Source: an archaeon (GTDB lineage: Archaea; Thermoproteota; Nitrososphaeria; Conexivisphaerales; UBA164). Taken from it: a DNA stretch of 5,600 nucleotides. The stretch lies in contig JAJZYL010000079.1 in assembly GCA_021798095.1 (NCBI GenBank), positions 1 through 5,600 of the forward strand. Direction: 5' to 3'. A model generated the notes under the pieces. That model was not told the origin of the DNA. It worked only from the letters and a program-made list of their open reading frames with translations, and made no database searches. Both the position numbers and the translations under genes were made by a program. Below, piece after piece: positions 1-5,600 of this stretch (the stretch's first letter is position 1; every line of letters begins with the position of its first letter).

Positions 1-1
1 T

Positions 2-457
2 TCTGACAAGACCAAGCTTGAGTCATATGCCGGATTGGTTCCAAGGGCAGCTAACAGCGGCGAATACATATCAAAGCACAGGCACATAAAGCATGGGGAT
101 GATGTGTTGAAGGTGGCGCTTACCACCGCTGCAAGGGGGGCAATGCGCTCAAGGTCAAGGACCTCAGTAAAGAAGCTATACAACAGGATGATCAGGAAAG
201 GCAAGGCACCACAGGATGCTCAAGTTGTAGCGGCGAGGAAGTTAGCGTGCATAGTCTGGGGCATACTTACAAACAGGAAACCATATGTCGAGGAGGATAA
301 ATACCTCACAATGAAGAAGGAGAAAAACATCGGGCTCATGGCAAAGGGGAATGACAGGCCCGTTGACAGGGAAAAGGTCATGGACAGGCTTGCGAAGTCG
401 ACAGACGTGTTCAGTAAATACGGGGAAAGCAATGATTATATGGAAGGAGGTGGCTAA
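2..457 (+). CDS. IS110-family transposase, C-terminal part (5' end outside window)
   Basis: The frame is open from base 2, so the gene begins to the left of the window; the first in-window start-like codon, TTG at 35, is internal. The visible 151 residues contain the C-terminal IS110 transposase (Transposase_20) pattern: a KLESYAGLVP segment at residues 5-14, then SG, a basic HIKHG segment, a helix rich in Ala and Arg, and AARKLACIVWGILTNRKPY near residue 95. The family's DEDD catalytic domain would lie upstream and cannot be checked. About 55 residues follow the usual end of the conserved region; they are charged and low in recognisable motifs, so they may be a lineage-specific extension or read-through into non-IS DNA. 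The gene converges on the operon with only 3 bases between its TAA and the arfC stop. Family assignment is firm; whether the copy is intact is unknown. Confidence 0.85.
   Translation, partial: SDKTKLESYAGLVPRAANSGEYISKHRHIKHGDDVLKVALTTAARGAMRSRSRTSVKKLYNRMIRKGKAPQDAQVVAARKLACIVWGILTNRKPYVEEDKYLTMKKEKNIGLMAKGNDRPVDREKVMDRLAKSTDVFSKYGESNDYMEGGG
444..453 (+). promoter_or_regulatory. Orphan strong Shine-Dalgarno sequence at the transposase 3' end
   Basis: AAGGAGGTGG at 444-453 is a near-ideal complement of the 16S rRNA anti-Shine-Dalgarno sequence, sitting in the last codons of the transposase just before its TAA. No start codon follows at usable spacing: the nearest is a TTG at 467, about 13-15 bases away, and the DNA beyond is the 3' end of arfC on the other strand. 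It may be a relic of a lost downstream gene or simply the codons of a Glu-Gly-Gly-Gly tail. Confidence 0.35.
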
Positions 458-460
458 GCC

Positions 461-1129
461 CTAACGTTGGAATCCGATTTTCCTGGGAGAATATATGGCA
501 TGTATTTCATTTCCGCATTCGCATATCTGCGAGCTCTTCAGTTTCAGCACAGGCCCGTCCAGGGTAGTCCTGAAACCTTCGCCGTCAAAAACGCTCCTTC
601 CCGCCCCGAACACGTAAGGTGAAACTGTTATCCTGACTTCATCAACCACGCCAGAACTTATCAGCGACCAATTAAGCCTGCCTCCGCCTTCAACCATGAC
701 CTTCCTGTAGCCCATTTCCCACAGCCTGCCGGCCATAACCTTCATGTCAATTTGCGGACCCCTGCCCGAAACGACCACCCTGACCCCCCTTGACGTCAGA
801 GAGTTGATTGCAGCCTCCGGGGCCAAACCTGTAGTCATTATCACGGTCTTCTGGGGGTTTTCCGTGTAGACCCTGGAATTTACGGGCGACCTTAGCAGGC
901 CGTCAACAATTATGCGGTCAGGGTCCTTGCCATTAAAATACTTCAGCCTTAGGGACGGATTGTCCGCAATTACCGTGCCTGCACCGACCATCACGGCGTC
1001 GCTTTCCGCCCTTAACCAGTGAAGCCTCAGCAGGTCATATTTACAGCTCAGTTTTGAGTATCCGGCATAGCTTGCTATCCGTCCATCAACCGTCATGGTT
1101 GAAAATATGGTTATACGGGGCACGTTCAT
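461..1129 (-). CDS. arfC: 2,5-diamino-6-ribosylamino-4(3H)-pyrimidinone 5'-phosphate reductase (archaeal RibD-C type)
   Basis: This 222-residue cytosolic protein matches the archaeal stand-alone reductase that uses NAD(P)H to turn the ribosyl group of the pathway intermediate into ribityl, a step shared by riboflavin and F420 synthesis. Visible motifs are STMTVDGRIA at residues 10-19, VGAGTVIADNPSL at 48-60 (nucleotide and substrate binding in RibD-C proteins), VMVEGGGRLNWSL at 144-156 and VDEVRITVSPYVFGAG at 162-177. Length is normal for the family. There is no N-terminal CDA-type deaminase domain as in bacterial RibD, so deamination must come from another protein. The ATG overlaps the amidohydrolase stop as ATGA, and GGTGGGA (1135-1141) lies five bases upstream as ribosome binding site. 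The final residues after the conserved core (RKIGFQR) may be an added tail beside the IS110 element. It is the last gene of the operon, and no terminator is evident. Confidence 0.92.
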   Translation of the reverse strand: MNVPRITIFSTMTVDGRIASYAGYSKLSCKYDLLRLHWLRAESDAVMVGAGTVIADNPSLRLKYFNGKDPDRIIVDGLLRSPVNSRVYTENPQKTVIMTTGLAPEAAINSLTSRGVRVVVSGRGPQIDMKVMAGRLWEMGYRKVMVEGGGRLNWSLISSGVVDEVRITVSPYVFGAGRSVFDGEGFRTTLDGPVLKLKSSQICECGNEIHAIYSPRKIGFQR

Positions 1130-2178
1130 TGCTGTCCCACCACAATTTTAGATACTGACTCTGGCCCGGCCCTCTTTATAACCGACCATGCCACATCCCT
1201 TGACCTCCCGATAGCTAGGGGCCTGGAATTAATAAGCATAAACGACGCCCTGTTTCCCTTACTTATGGATGTATCTTCAAGCCCGAAAATTTTAAGCGGA
1301 TTAAGCGTTGCCATCTTTATTATTTCCACCGGATCGTTAAATGCGGGTTTTTGAGATCTGAGCAGCAACGCGGCTGCCTCAATTTCTCTCCAAATATCAG
1401 GCTTTAACCATCCAGCGTTATCGGTTCCTAGCGCTAACAGCACATTTTCATCCAGCATGCTAGCTATATCGGGATTTCCTACCGAAAACCAGGCGTTGGA
1501 CCTTGGACATAGCACAGCGCCTACCCTTCTTTCAGCTAATTCCCTAATCTCCTCTCTCGTCAGGTGTGTGCCATGCACTATCGCCGTTAGGGGCAACGCA
1601 TCCATGGCAATTTTAAAATCGTTAATTTCATGTAGCTGCCTAGTTTCCGATACATGGGCCAGAATTGGCATATTCCCGAATTCCATAGGAATTTTCCTCA
1701 GCACATCCATATTATAGGATATAACGTCGGGCAGGCCAAGGCCATCCATTCGCCCGAACCAATTTCCCGGCCTCCCGAGAATTATGTGCTTTGGCGCCGC
1801 AGGTACCCTAGCTTCATCAGGGTTTCCCTCTACGAAGTCAGCCACCGCAGCCACCCCTGAAGCCCAGCTTAACTCAAGTGCCTCCACCCTAGCTTTCCTT
1901 ATTGTCTCAATTCCCGTATCTTTAAGGAGCATATGCTTGAGACCATTCGGGGGTGCAACTAATTCCTCGATCCCAAGCCAGTTTCCCGCCTCAGGAAATG
2001 CGTAGTCACCAGTATGCATGTGGGAGTTAACCAGGGTTGGCATCGCTATCAGGTCTGTTCCCCTGTTCCTCCTCTCATAAACGTCTGTTATTATGCCGTC
2101 GTTGACTTCTATCGTAATGTTTTTTTCAAACTCCAGGCCTTTCCCCGTAAAGGCGCCCGCTAGGTCAAGGCTTATCAT
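1126..2178 (-). CDS. COG0402-type metal-dependent amidohydrolase/deaminase; candidate missing enzyme of ribityl-pyrimidine synthesis
   Basis: This 350-residue protein has the amidohydrolase-superfamily layout: a short N-terminal strand segment (1-46), a TIM-barrel core, and a C-terminal strand segment (about 305-350). It is shorter than the usual 400-450 residues of COG0402. Expected metal and catalytic residues are present: HMH at 53-55, HVSE with H175 and E178, VHGTH with H202, CPRSN at 224-228 and GTDN with D253. The HxH, HxxE, H, D set is that of mononuclear deaminases such as E. coli cytosine deaminase; the Glu is the proton shuttle there. It starts 14 bases inside the 3' end of arfA, with a weak GAAGG six bases before the ATG, and overlaps arfC by ATGA, so it is firmly embedded in the pathway operon. 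I infer a role either as pyrimidine deaminase after ArfC or as FAPy deformylase before it. The family call is secure; the substrate is not proven. Confidence 0.9.
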   Translation of the reverse strand: MISLDLAGAFTGKGLEFEKNITIEVNDGIITDVYERRNRGTDLIAMPTLVNSHMHTGDYAFPEAGNWLGIEELVAPPNGLKHMLLKDTGIETIRKARVEALELSWASGVAAVADFVEGNPDEARVPAAPKHIILGRPGNWFGRMDGLGLPDVISYNMDVLRKIPMEFGNMPILAHVSETRQLHEINDFKIAMDALPLTAIVHGTHLTREEIRELAERRVGAVLCPRSNAWFSVGNPDIASMLDENVLLALGTDNAGWLKPDIWREIEAAALLLRSQKPAFNDPVEIIKMATLNPLKIFGLEDTSISKGNRASFMLINSRPLAIGRSRDVAWSVIKRAGPESVSKIVVGQQ

Positions 2179-2866
2179 AAATGACCTTCATAACCTGCCC
2201 CTTGTTTCTTCTCAAAAAATACAGCGCTTCTGCGGCTAGCTTCAGGCAACTTCTGGCATTGCTAGCAACCCCAATTCCTACCTTTGACCCATCTAATTTA
2301 ATGTTCTGCAATTTGCCAAGTGAATCCTCACCTGCAAACATGACAACGTTGTCCCCGCCAAGGTATACAGATATGCCTCCAAATTCTTTAGACAACATGT
2401 TAACTGAACCTGCAAGTTTATCCACTTCAGATAGTCCTTCGACAAGTGTTCCTGCTTCAAGTTTTTTCAGGTATGAGTTTACATCGAAGTGCGCTGCAAC
2501 AACGTTGCTGAAATCTGGCACCCCAAAATGGGTTTCACGTGGGGCAAGCGCGCCAATCCCTTCAAACGCTTTCCTTATAGCGCTTACCAGAGTACTGCCT
2601 GACCCACTTGAGGCCCTGTATGGGACAGGTGAAACCGCGTTCATTATATCAAATACCCTTTTATGGCCATCCTCTTCAATGCCATTGGCTATGATCAACA
2701 TGTGATGAAAGGTCGCTGGTACAAGGAACCCCCCCTCTCCTGCTACTGCTTCCTGCAGTTCTGAGTACAGCCTGTGCTGTGTCGCCTGAACTTTCCATTC
2801 CCTGTCATTTCCAAGGCTGGATACCCAGCCTTCATAATCCATAAGCTCTGTAATTATGACCTTCAT
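2165..2866 (-). CDS. arfA: GTP cyclohydrolase III
   Basis: This is the archaeal enzyme that hydrolyses GTP to 2-amino-5-formylamino-6-ribosylamino-4(3H)-pyrimidinone 5'-phosphate and pyrophosphate, the first step toward riboflavin and Fo. The 233-residue protein shows the family's two-part palm-like layout: an N-terminal half with ATQHRLYSEL at 28-37, IIANGI at 58-63 and SPVPYR at 79-84, and a C-terminal half with the signature GGDN at 170-173 followed by VGIGVASNARSCLKLAAEAL at 196-215. I start it at ATG 2866 rather than an in-frame GTG at 2878: the ATG overlaps the cofH stop as ATGA, GGAG at 2873-2876 is correctly spaced before it, and MKVIITEL aligns with the usual family N terminus. Oddly, the N-half segment that in relatives reads R-(F/Y)-D is TFHH here, so an acidic residue is replaced by His. 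It is somewhat shorter than the M. jannaschii enzyme (about 268). Confidence 0.9.
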   Translation of the reverse strand: MKVIITELMDYEGWVSSLGNDREWKVQATQHRLYSELQEAVAGEGGFLVPATFHHMLIIANGIEEDGHKRVFDIMNAVSPVPYRASSGSGSTLVSAIRKAFEGIGALAPRETHFGVPDFSNVVAAHFDVNSYLKKLEAGTLVEGLSEVDKLAGSVNMLSKEFGGISVYLGGDNVVMFAGEDSLGKLQNIKLDGSKVGIGVASNARSCLKLAAEALYFLRRNKGQVMKVIYDKP

Positions 2867-4077
2867 TTGTAACTCCACTTCCTGACCATTGTGCTGTAAT
2901 TGTCAAACTTGGAATCATCATAATTTATCGATTCAAGGGGAATCGGGCTTGCATCATCAACACCATCAAACTCCTTGATAACCCTGTAAACTGTATCCCG
3001 CTGCGCAGGCTTTCTTCCTGCCTCAACTATAAGCCTCCTTATTTCGGCTGGTGATAAAAACTGGCCATGCGTTGCTCCCGCTTCCGAAGAAATGCTTTCA
3101 TTTATGAGGGTGCCGCCAAAGTCATTTGCGCCAAAGTCCAGCAGCATCTGAGCGAACCTTGAGCCCTCCTTCACCCATGAAACCTGTATGTTTCTTATAT
3201 ACTTATTAAGCACCAACCTAGATGTTGCATACAGTGCAATCACCTCAGCAGCGCTCGGGGGCCCGTTAACCCTTTTTAGCAATCGTGTTCTATAAGGTAT
3301 GAAGCTCAGGGGCACAAATTCCGTGAACCCTGGGCTTTCCTTTTCCAGTTCCCTGAGCTTTACAATATGCTCAGCCCTCCGTGCTTCACTTTCTATATGC
3401 CCGTACATTATCGTAGCTGTAGATGGTATGCCGAGCCTGTGAACCTCCCGTATTATGCTAATCCACTCATCGGTGCTGAGCCTGCCAGGAGATATTTCCT
3501 GCCTTACAGAATCATCAAGGATTTCCGCGGATGTGCCCGGCACGCTGTCAAGCCCTGCTTCCTTCAGCATCATGATAAAATCCCTGTACTTCATACCAGA
3601 AAGCTTTGAGCCGTACCATATCTCTTCAGGTGAAAAGGCATGCAGGTGCATTTCCGGGACCCTTGACTTTATGGCCTTAAGGACACCGGGATAAAATTCC
3701 CAATCCATTTTTGGAGGGAGCCCGCCTTGAATGCACACTTCGGTTGCGCCAAGCTTCCAAACTTCTTCTGCCATCCTGACAATTTCATCAACCGGTATGA
3801 AGAATCCTTCAGGGCTCCTGTAATTTCTGCTGAAAGCGCAAAAGCCGCAGTTCAATATGCAAACGTTCGTATAATTTATATTTCTGTTAACTACATACGT
3901 TACTGTATTACCAACTGTGATTTTCCTTAAATAGTCAGCGGCGAGGCCTAGCAGGAACAGGTCATGGCCATGCGATTTCAGCAGCGTTTCCACCTCCAAA
4001 CCGTTAAGGTCATGTCCGGCAAGCGCTTTTTCGACAGCCCTGGCACGCTCTTCATCCTCAAACAGGCCAATTTCCAT
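2863..4077 (-). CDS. cofH: 5-amino-6-(D-ribitylamino)uracil--L-tyrosine 4-hydroxyphenyl transferase (Fo synthase subunit 2)
   Basis: CofH is a radical SAM enzyme that cleaves tyrosine and joins the 4-hydroxybenzyl fragment to 5-amino-6-ribitylaminouracil; CofG then closes the ring to give Fo. The 404-residue protein carries the CX3CX2C cluster motif at C73, C77 and C80 (VCILNCGFCAF), followed by ATEVCIQGGLPP at 111-122, HLHAFSPEEI at 144-153, DSVPGTSAEI at 177-186, TATIMYGHIE at 220-229 and GANDFGGTLINESISSEAGA at 316-335, all typical of CofH and its menaquinone-pathway relative MqnC/MqnE. Context (cofG directly upstream, deazaflavin precursor genes downstream) fixes the assignment to CofH. 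The ATG follows the cofG TGA with no gap, with a strong GGAGGG ribosome binding site inside cofG. Its stop overlaps the arfA start. Length is slightly above the common size for the family. Confidence 0.95.
   Translation of the reverse strand: MEIGLFEDEERARAVEKALAGHDLNGLEVETLLKSHGHDLFLLGLAADYLRKITVGNTVTYVVNRNINYTNVCILNCGFCAFSRNYRSPEGFFIPVDEIVRMAEEVWKLGATEVCIQGGLPPKMDWEFYPGVLKAIKSRVPEMHLHAFSPEEIWYGSKLSGMKYRDFIMMLKEAGLDSVPGTSAEILDDSVRQEISPGRLSTDEWISIIREVHRLGIPSTATIMYGHIESEARRAEHIVKLRELEKESPGFTEFVPLSFIPYRTRLLKRVNGPPSAAEVIALYATSRLVLNKYIRNIQVSWVKEGSRFAQMLLDFGANDFGGTLINESISSEAGATHGQFLSPAEIRRLIVEAGRKPAQRDTVYRVIKEFDGVDDASPIPLESINYDDSKFDNYSTMVRKWSYK
2873..2876 (-). promoter_or_regulatory. Ribosome binding site deciding the arfA start
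   Basis: GGAG on the minus strand lies six bases before ATG 2866, inside the last codons of cofH. It overlaps the alternative GTG start at 2878, which would therefore lie within the binding site. This supports the ATG and a 233-residue product. Confidence 0.55.
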
Positions 4078-5217
4078 TCAGTTCTCCCTCCTGTTAAGTA
4101 AGGCCATAATCCGCTCGCTCATGAAACCTTCCTTGCTTACAAACTCCGGATAGACGGGGAACCGATTTTTCAGGGCAAAGCCGCTGCGGCGGCATTCTTT
4201 GGATAGCGCTTCAATGTCAGGCCATGGATAAGCTGGATTAACATAGTCCTTAGTGAGCTGTGAAATGCCACCCAGATCATTGGCCCCTGCATCGGCAATG
4301 TCTTTACAATCGGGGACCAAGTTCGGTGGGGACTGAATATTCATATTTGGACCAAGCACAATCCTGGCAACAGCTATAACCCTCTGAACCATCTCCAATG
4401 ATGGGCCTTGGGTTTTTTCCATGGATGTGCCTTTTTCAGGCCTAAATGGCTGAATAATTACTTCCTGAACATGACCGAACTTCTCATTGAGCCTTTTTAT
4501 AACAAAAATAGAATCAATTATGTCGTCCGGCCTCTCCCCTATGCCCAAAATTATGCCTGTTGTGAAAGGTATACGTAATTTTCCAGCAATTCCCATCATC
4601 CTGATCCTCAGTCTCGGATTCTTGCTTGGTGAAAGGTGATGAGCCCCCCCTGGCTCAAGAAGCTTTAATGATGTGGATTCGAGCATCAGGCCCATGCTCG
4701 CTGAAACCTCCTTCAGTCTTTTCATTTCATTTACCGATAACACACCTATATTTATATGTGGTATAAGGCCGCAATTCAGCGCAAGCTCTGCAATATGGTA
4801 AGCATAATCTGCGGTAGAGTTGAACCCCTTTTCTCTCAAAAATGCCCCTACTTGTGCATATTTGCTTTCTGGCCTTTCACCGGCCATTATCAGCGCTTCT
4901 GTGCATCCAAGCGACCTGCCAGTCTGAATTAGTTTGATTGCTTCCCCTTCACCCATATACCCTCCTCCTTCCCCAAGTTCCTTTCTATAACTACAATACG
5001 CGCACCTATCACTACAGAGGTCTGTTATGGCCAGAAATACCTTCCTTGAATATGTAATTGTCCTACCATGACCGAGATCTCTTAATTGTGATGCCGTTGA
5101 CAATAGCCATTTGATATCACCGTTTAAAAACTGTAATGCCACATTTCGATTTATAGCGTTGCTGTTTTTTAATACTGTTATAATATTTTTTACACTATTG
5201 TTTGCAAAGTTTTGCAT
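4078..5217 (-). CDS. cofG: 7,8-didemethyl-8-hydroxy-5-deazariboflavin synthase (Fo synthase subunit 1)
   Basis: CofG is the radical SAM subunit that completes Fo, the deazaflavin chromophore of F420, from the CofH product. The 379-residue protein has the CX3CX2C motif at C68, C72 and C75 (LCSDRCAYCSY), then EALIMAGERPE at 107-117, PHINIGVLS at 153-161, LESTS at 179-183, HHLSPSKNPRLRI at 193-205, TTGIILGIGERP at 219-230 and GANDLGGISQLTKDYVNP at 311-328, all characteristic of CofG. It is the first gene of the operon and lies directly before cofH. The ATG at 5217 has no Shine-Dalgarno sequence, but a TATA box is centred about 26 bases upstream, which supports this start and a leaderless message. 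The region before the cysteine cluster is a little long, and its first 20 codons are A-rich; no internal ATG would give a better start. Confidence 0.95.
   Translation of the reverse strand: MQNFANNSVKNIITVLKNSNAINRNVALQFLNGDIKWLLSTASQLRDLGHGRTITYSRKVFLAITDLCSDRCAYCSYRKELGEGGGYMGEGEAIKLIQTGRSLGCTEALIMAGERPESKYAQVGAFLREKGFNSTADYAYHIAELALNCGLIPHINIGVLSVNEMKRLKEVSASMGLMLESTSLKLLEPGGAHHLSPSKNPRLRIRMMGIAGKLRIPFTTGIILGIGERPDDIIDSIFVIKRLNEKFGHVQEVIIQPFRPEKGTSMEKTQGPSLEMVQRVIAVARIVLGPNMNIQSPPNLVPDCKDIADAGANDLGGISQLTKDYVNPAYPWPDIEALSKECRRSGFALKNRFPVYPEFVSKEGFMSERIMALLNRREN
4086..4091 (-). promoter_or_regulatory. Strong ribosome binding site for cofH
   Basis: GGAGGG on the minus strand lies about eight bases before the cofH ATG, inside the last codons of cofG. 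It contrasts with cofG, which has no usable ribosome binding site, and fits a leadered internal cistron behind a leaderless first cistron. Confidence 0.7.
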
Positions 5218-5238
5218 ATCACTAGTTATTTATAGTCA

Positions 5239-5246
5239 TTTATAAA
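5239..5246 (-). promoter_or_regulatory. Archaeal TATA box of the cofG operon
   Basis: TTTATAAA, preceded on the minus strand by an A/C-rich stretch (CAACAA) that could serve as a TFB recognition element, is centred about 26 bases before the cofG ATG. Archaeal transcription usually starts 22-27 bases past the box centre, so the message would begin at or within a few bases of the ATG. A second, weaker CTATAAAT at about 5229-5236 is too close to the start to be the main box. Confidence 0.7.
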
Positions 5247-5321
5247 TTGTTGGTGCCGTTCAGCTATGCATGATCCCGTACCGTAGCCGTTAATCATTGG
5301 CTTCTCCTTCCGCATATGGGA

Positions 5322-5600
5322 CTAGGGCATACTTAGTTTCTCTAGCTTCCTAAGTTTTATGCTGAATACGTCCTCACTTAAGTCGTGGTACAGTTCATCC
5401 CTGACAGACAAGCAGCCAGTATATTCTGACCAGGAGCCTCCTAGCCATCGCAACTATCGCCTTGCCGTTTCCCTTCCTCTTATTAGCTATCCTCTCATAT
5501 ACCTGCATCATCTTGGGGTTGTGCCTCGCTGCGCCCTGAGCTGCCTGCATCAGGTACCACCTGAGCCCGCTGTTTCCCAGCTTCGTTATCCTCCCCGTGA
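5322..5600 (-). pseudogene. IS110-family transposase, C-terminal part, frameshifted
   Basis: Read from 5598, the minus strand encodes TGRITKLGNSGLRWYLMQAA, then HNPKM and KAIVAMARRLLVRIYWLLV, the C-terminal Transposase_20 region of IS110 transposases. The frame then stops at TGA 5395-5397. Just before it is a tandem TGTC TGTC (plus-strand GACAGACA, 5403-5410). Removing one copy restores WLLVRDELYHDLSEDVF and a coding tail ending at TAG 5322-5324, which looks like a normal transposase end. So a 4-base duplication has cut off the last 25 or so residues. The 5' part lies outside the window. The sequence is clearly different from the other IS110 copy at 2-457. Its loss of activity is likely but not certain, since the removed tail follows the conserved core. 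Confidence 0.8.
5403..5410 (-). repeat. 4-base tandem duplication causing the frameshift
   Basis: GACAGACA on the plus strand (TGTCTGTC in the transposase sense) is two copies of a tetranucleotide. Deleting one copy joins the conserved IS110 core to its downstream tail in one frame, the mark of a slippage insertion. Confidence 0.7.

Noticed and set aside
2181..2705. Long plus-strand open frame opposite arfA, and other open frames opposite the operon genes.
   Set aside because: These are antisense shadows: no family motifs, and the minus-strand frames are clearly the conserved genes.
2181..2866. An 11-base direct repeat (ATGAAGGTCAT in the gene sense) at both ends of arfA, 2856-2866 and 2181-2191.
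   Set aside because: A repeat of this length is expected by chance a few times in 5.6 kb, and both copies are ordinary coding sequence (MKVI).
2867..2878. Four-codon longer arfA starting at GTG 2878.
   Set aside because: The GTG falls in the ribosome binding site of the ATG at 2866, which has the better overlap and family alignment.
5270..5297. ATGAT/ATCAT inverted repeat with CCGTA repeats between, upstream of cofG, as a possible operator or IS end.
   Set aside because: The stem is only five bases with an 18-base loop and no flanking extension; there is no matching sequence at the other element.
5322..5600. IS110 bridge RNA near the element ends.
   Set aside because: The noncoding ends that would carry it are outside the window or cannot be delimited here, and no convincing structured RNA was visible in 5218-5321.
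1..5600. CRISPR arrays, tRNA or rRNA genes, and defence genes.
   Set aside because: No repeat-spacer pattern, tRNA-like sequence or defence-protein motif was seen; nearly all of the window is accounted for by the listed genes.

Overview
The window looks archaeal. It holds a five-gene operon for deazaflavin (coenzyme F420) precursor synthesis built from archaeal-type enzymes: CofG and CofH as separate proteins, GTP cyclohydrolase III, and a stand-alone ribosylaminopyrimidinone reductase. The operon has a TATA-box promoter, AGG and ATA codons are frequent, and GC content is moderate. I cannot name the species; a thermophilic or acidophilic euryarchaeon (Thermoplasmata-like) is only a guess.

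Layout: (1) 2-457, plus strand, is the C-terminal part of an IS110-family transposase, cut by the window edge. (2) 461-5217, minus strand, is one tightly packed operon, transcribed right to left: cofG (5217-4078), cofH (4077-2863), GTP cyclohydrolase III/arfA (2866-2165), a metal-dependent amidohydrolase (2178-1126) and the archaeal reductase arfC (1129-461). Every junction is abutting or overlapping (0, 4, 14 and 4 bases), so translation is probably coupled. (3) 5218-5321 is the only real intergenic stretch. It carries a TATA box placed so that the cofG transcript would be leaderless or nearly so. (4) 5322-5600, minus strand, is the C-terminal end of a second, different IS110-family transposase, frameshifted by a 4-base tandem duplication. 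Both transposase fragments point inward and bracket the operon.

How the genes work together: ArfA opens GTP to the formylaminopyrimidine (FAPy) nucleotide. A deformylase (ArfB in methanogens) must then remove the formyl group, ArfC reduces the ribosyl to a ribityl chain, a deaminase and a phosphatase give 5-amino-6-ribitylaminouracil, and CofH plus CofG join this to tyrosine to make Fo, the F420 chromophore. The operon supplies the first step, the reduction and the last two steps. No creatininase-type ArfB or CDA-type (RibD-like) deaminase domain is present here. The amidohydrolase between arfA and arfC has the metal ligands and HxxE motif of cytosine/guanine-type deaminases. It is therefore a strong candidate for a missing middle step, most plausibly the unassigned archaeal pyrimidine deaminase, or alternatively the deformylase. 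This is the most interesting point in the window.
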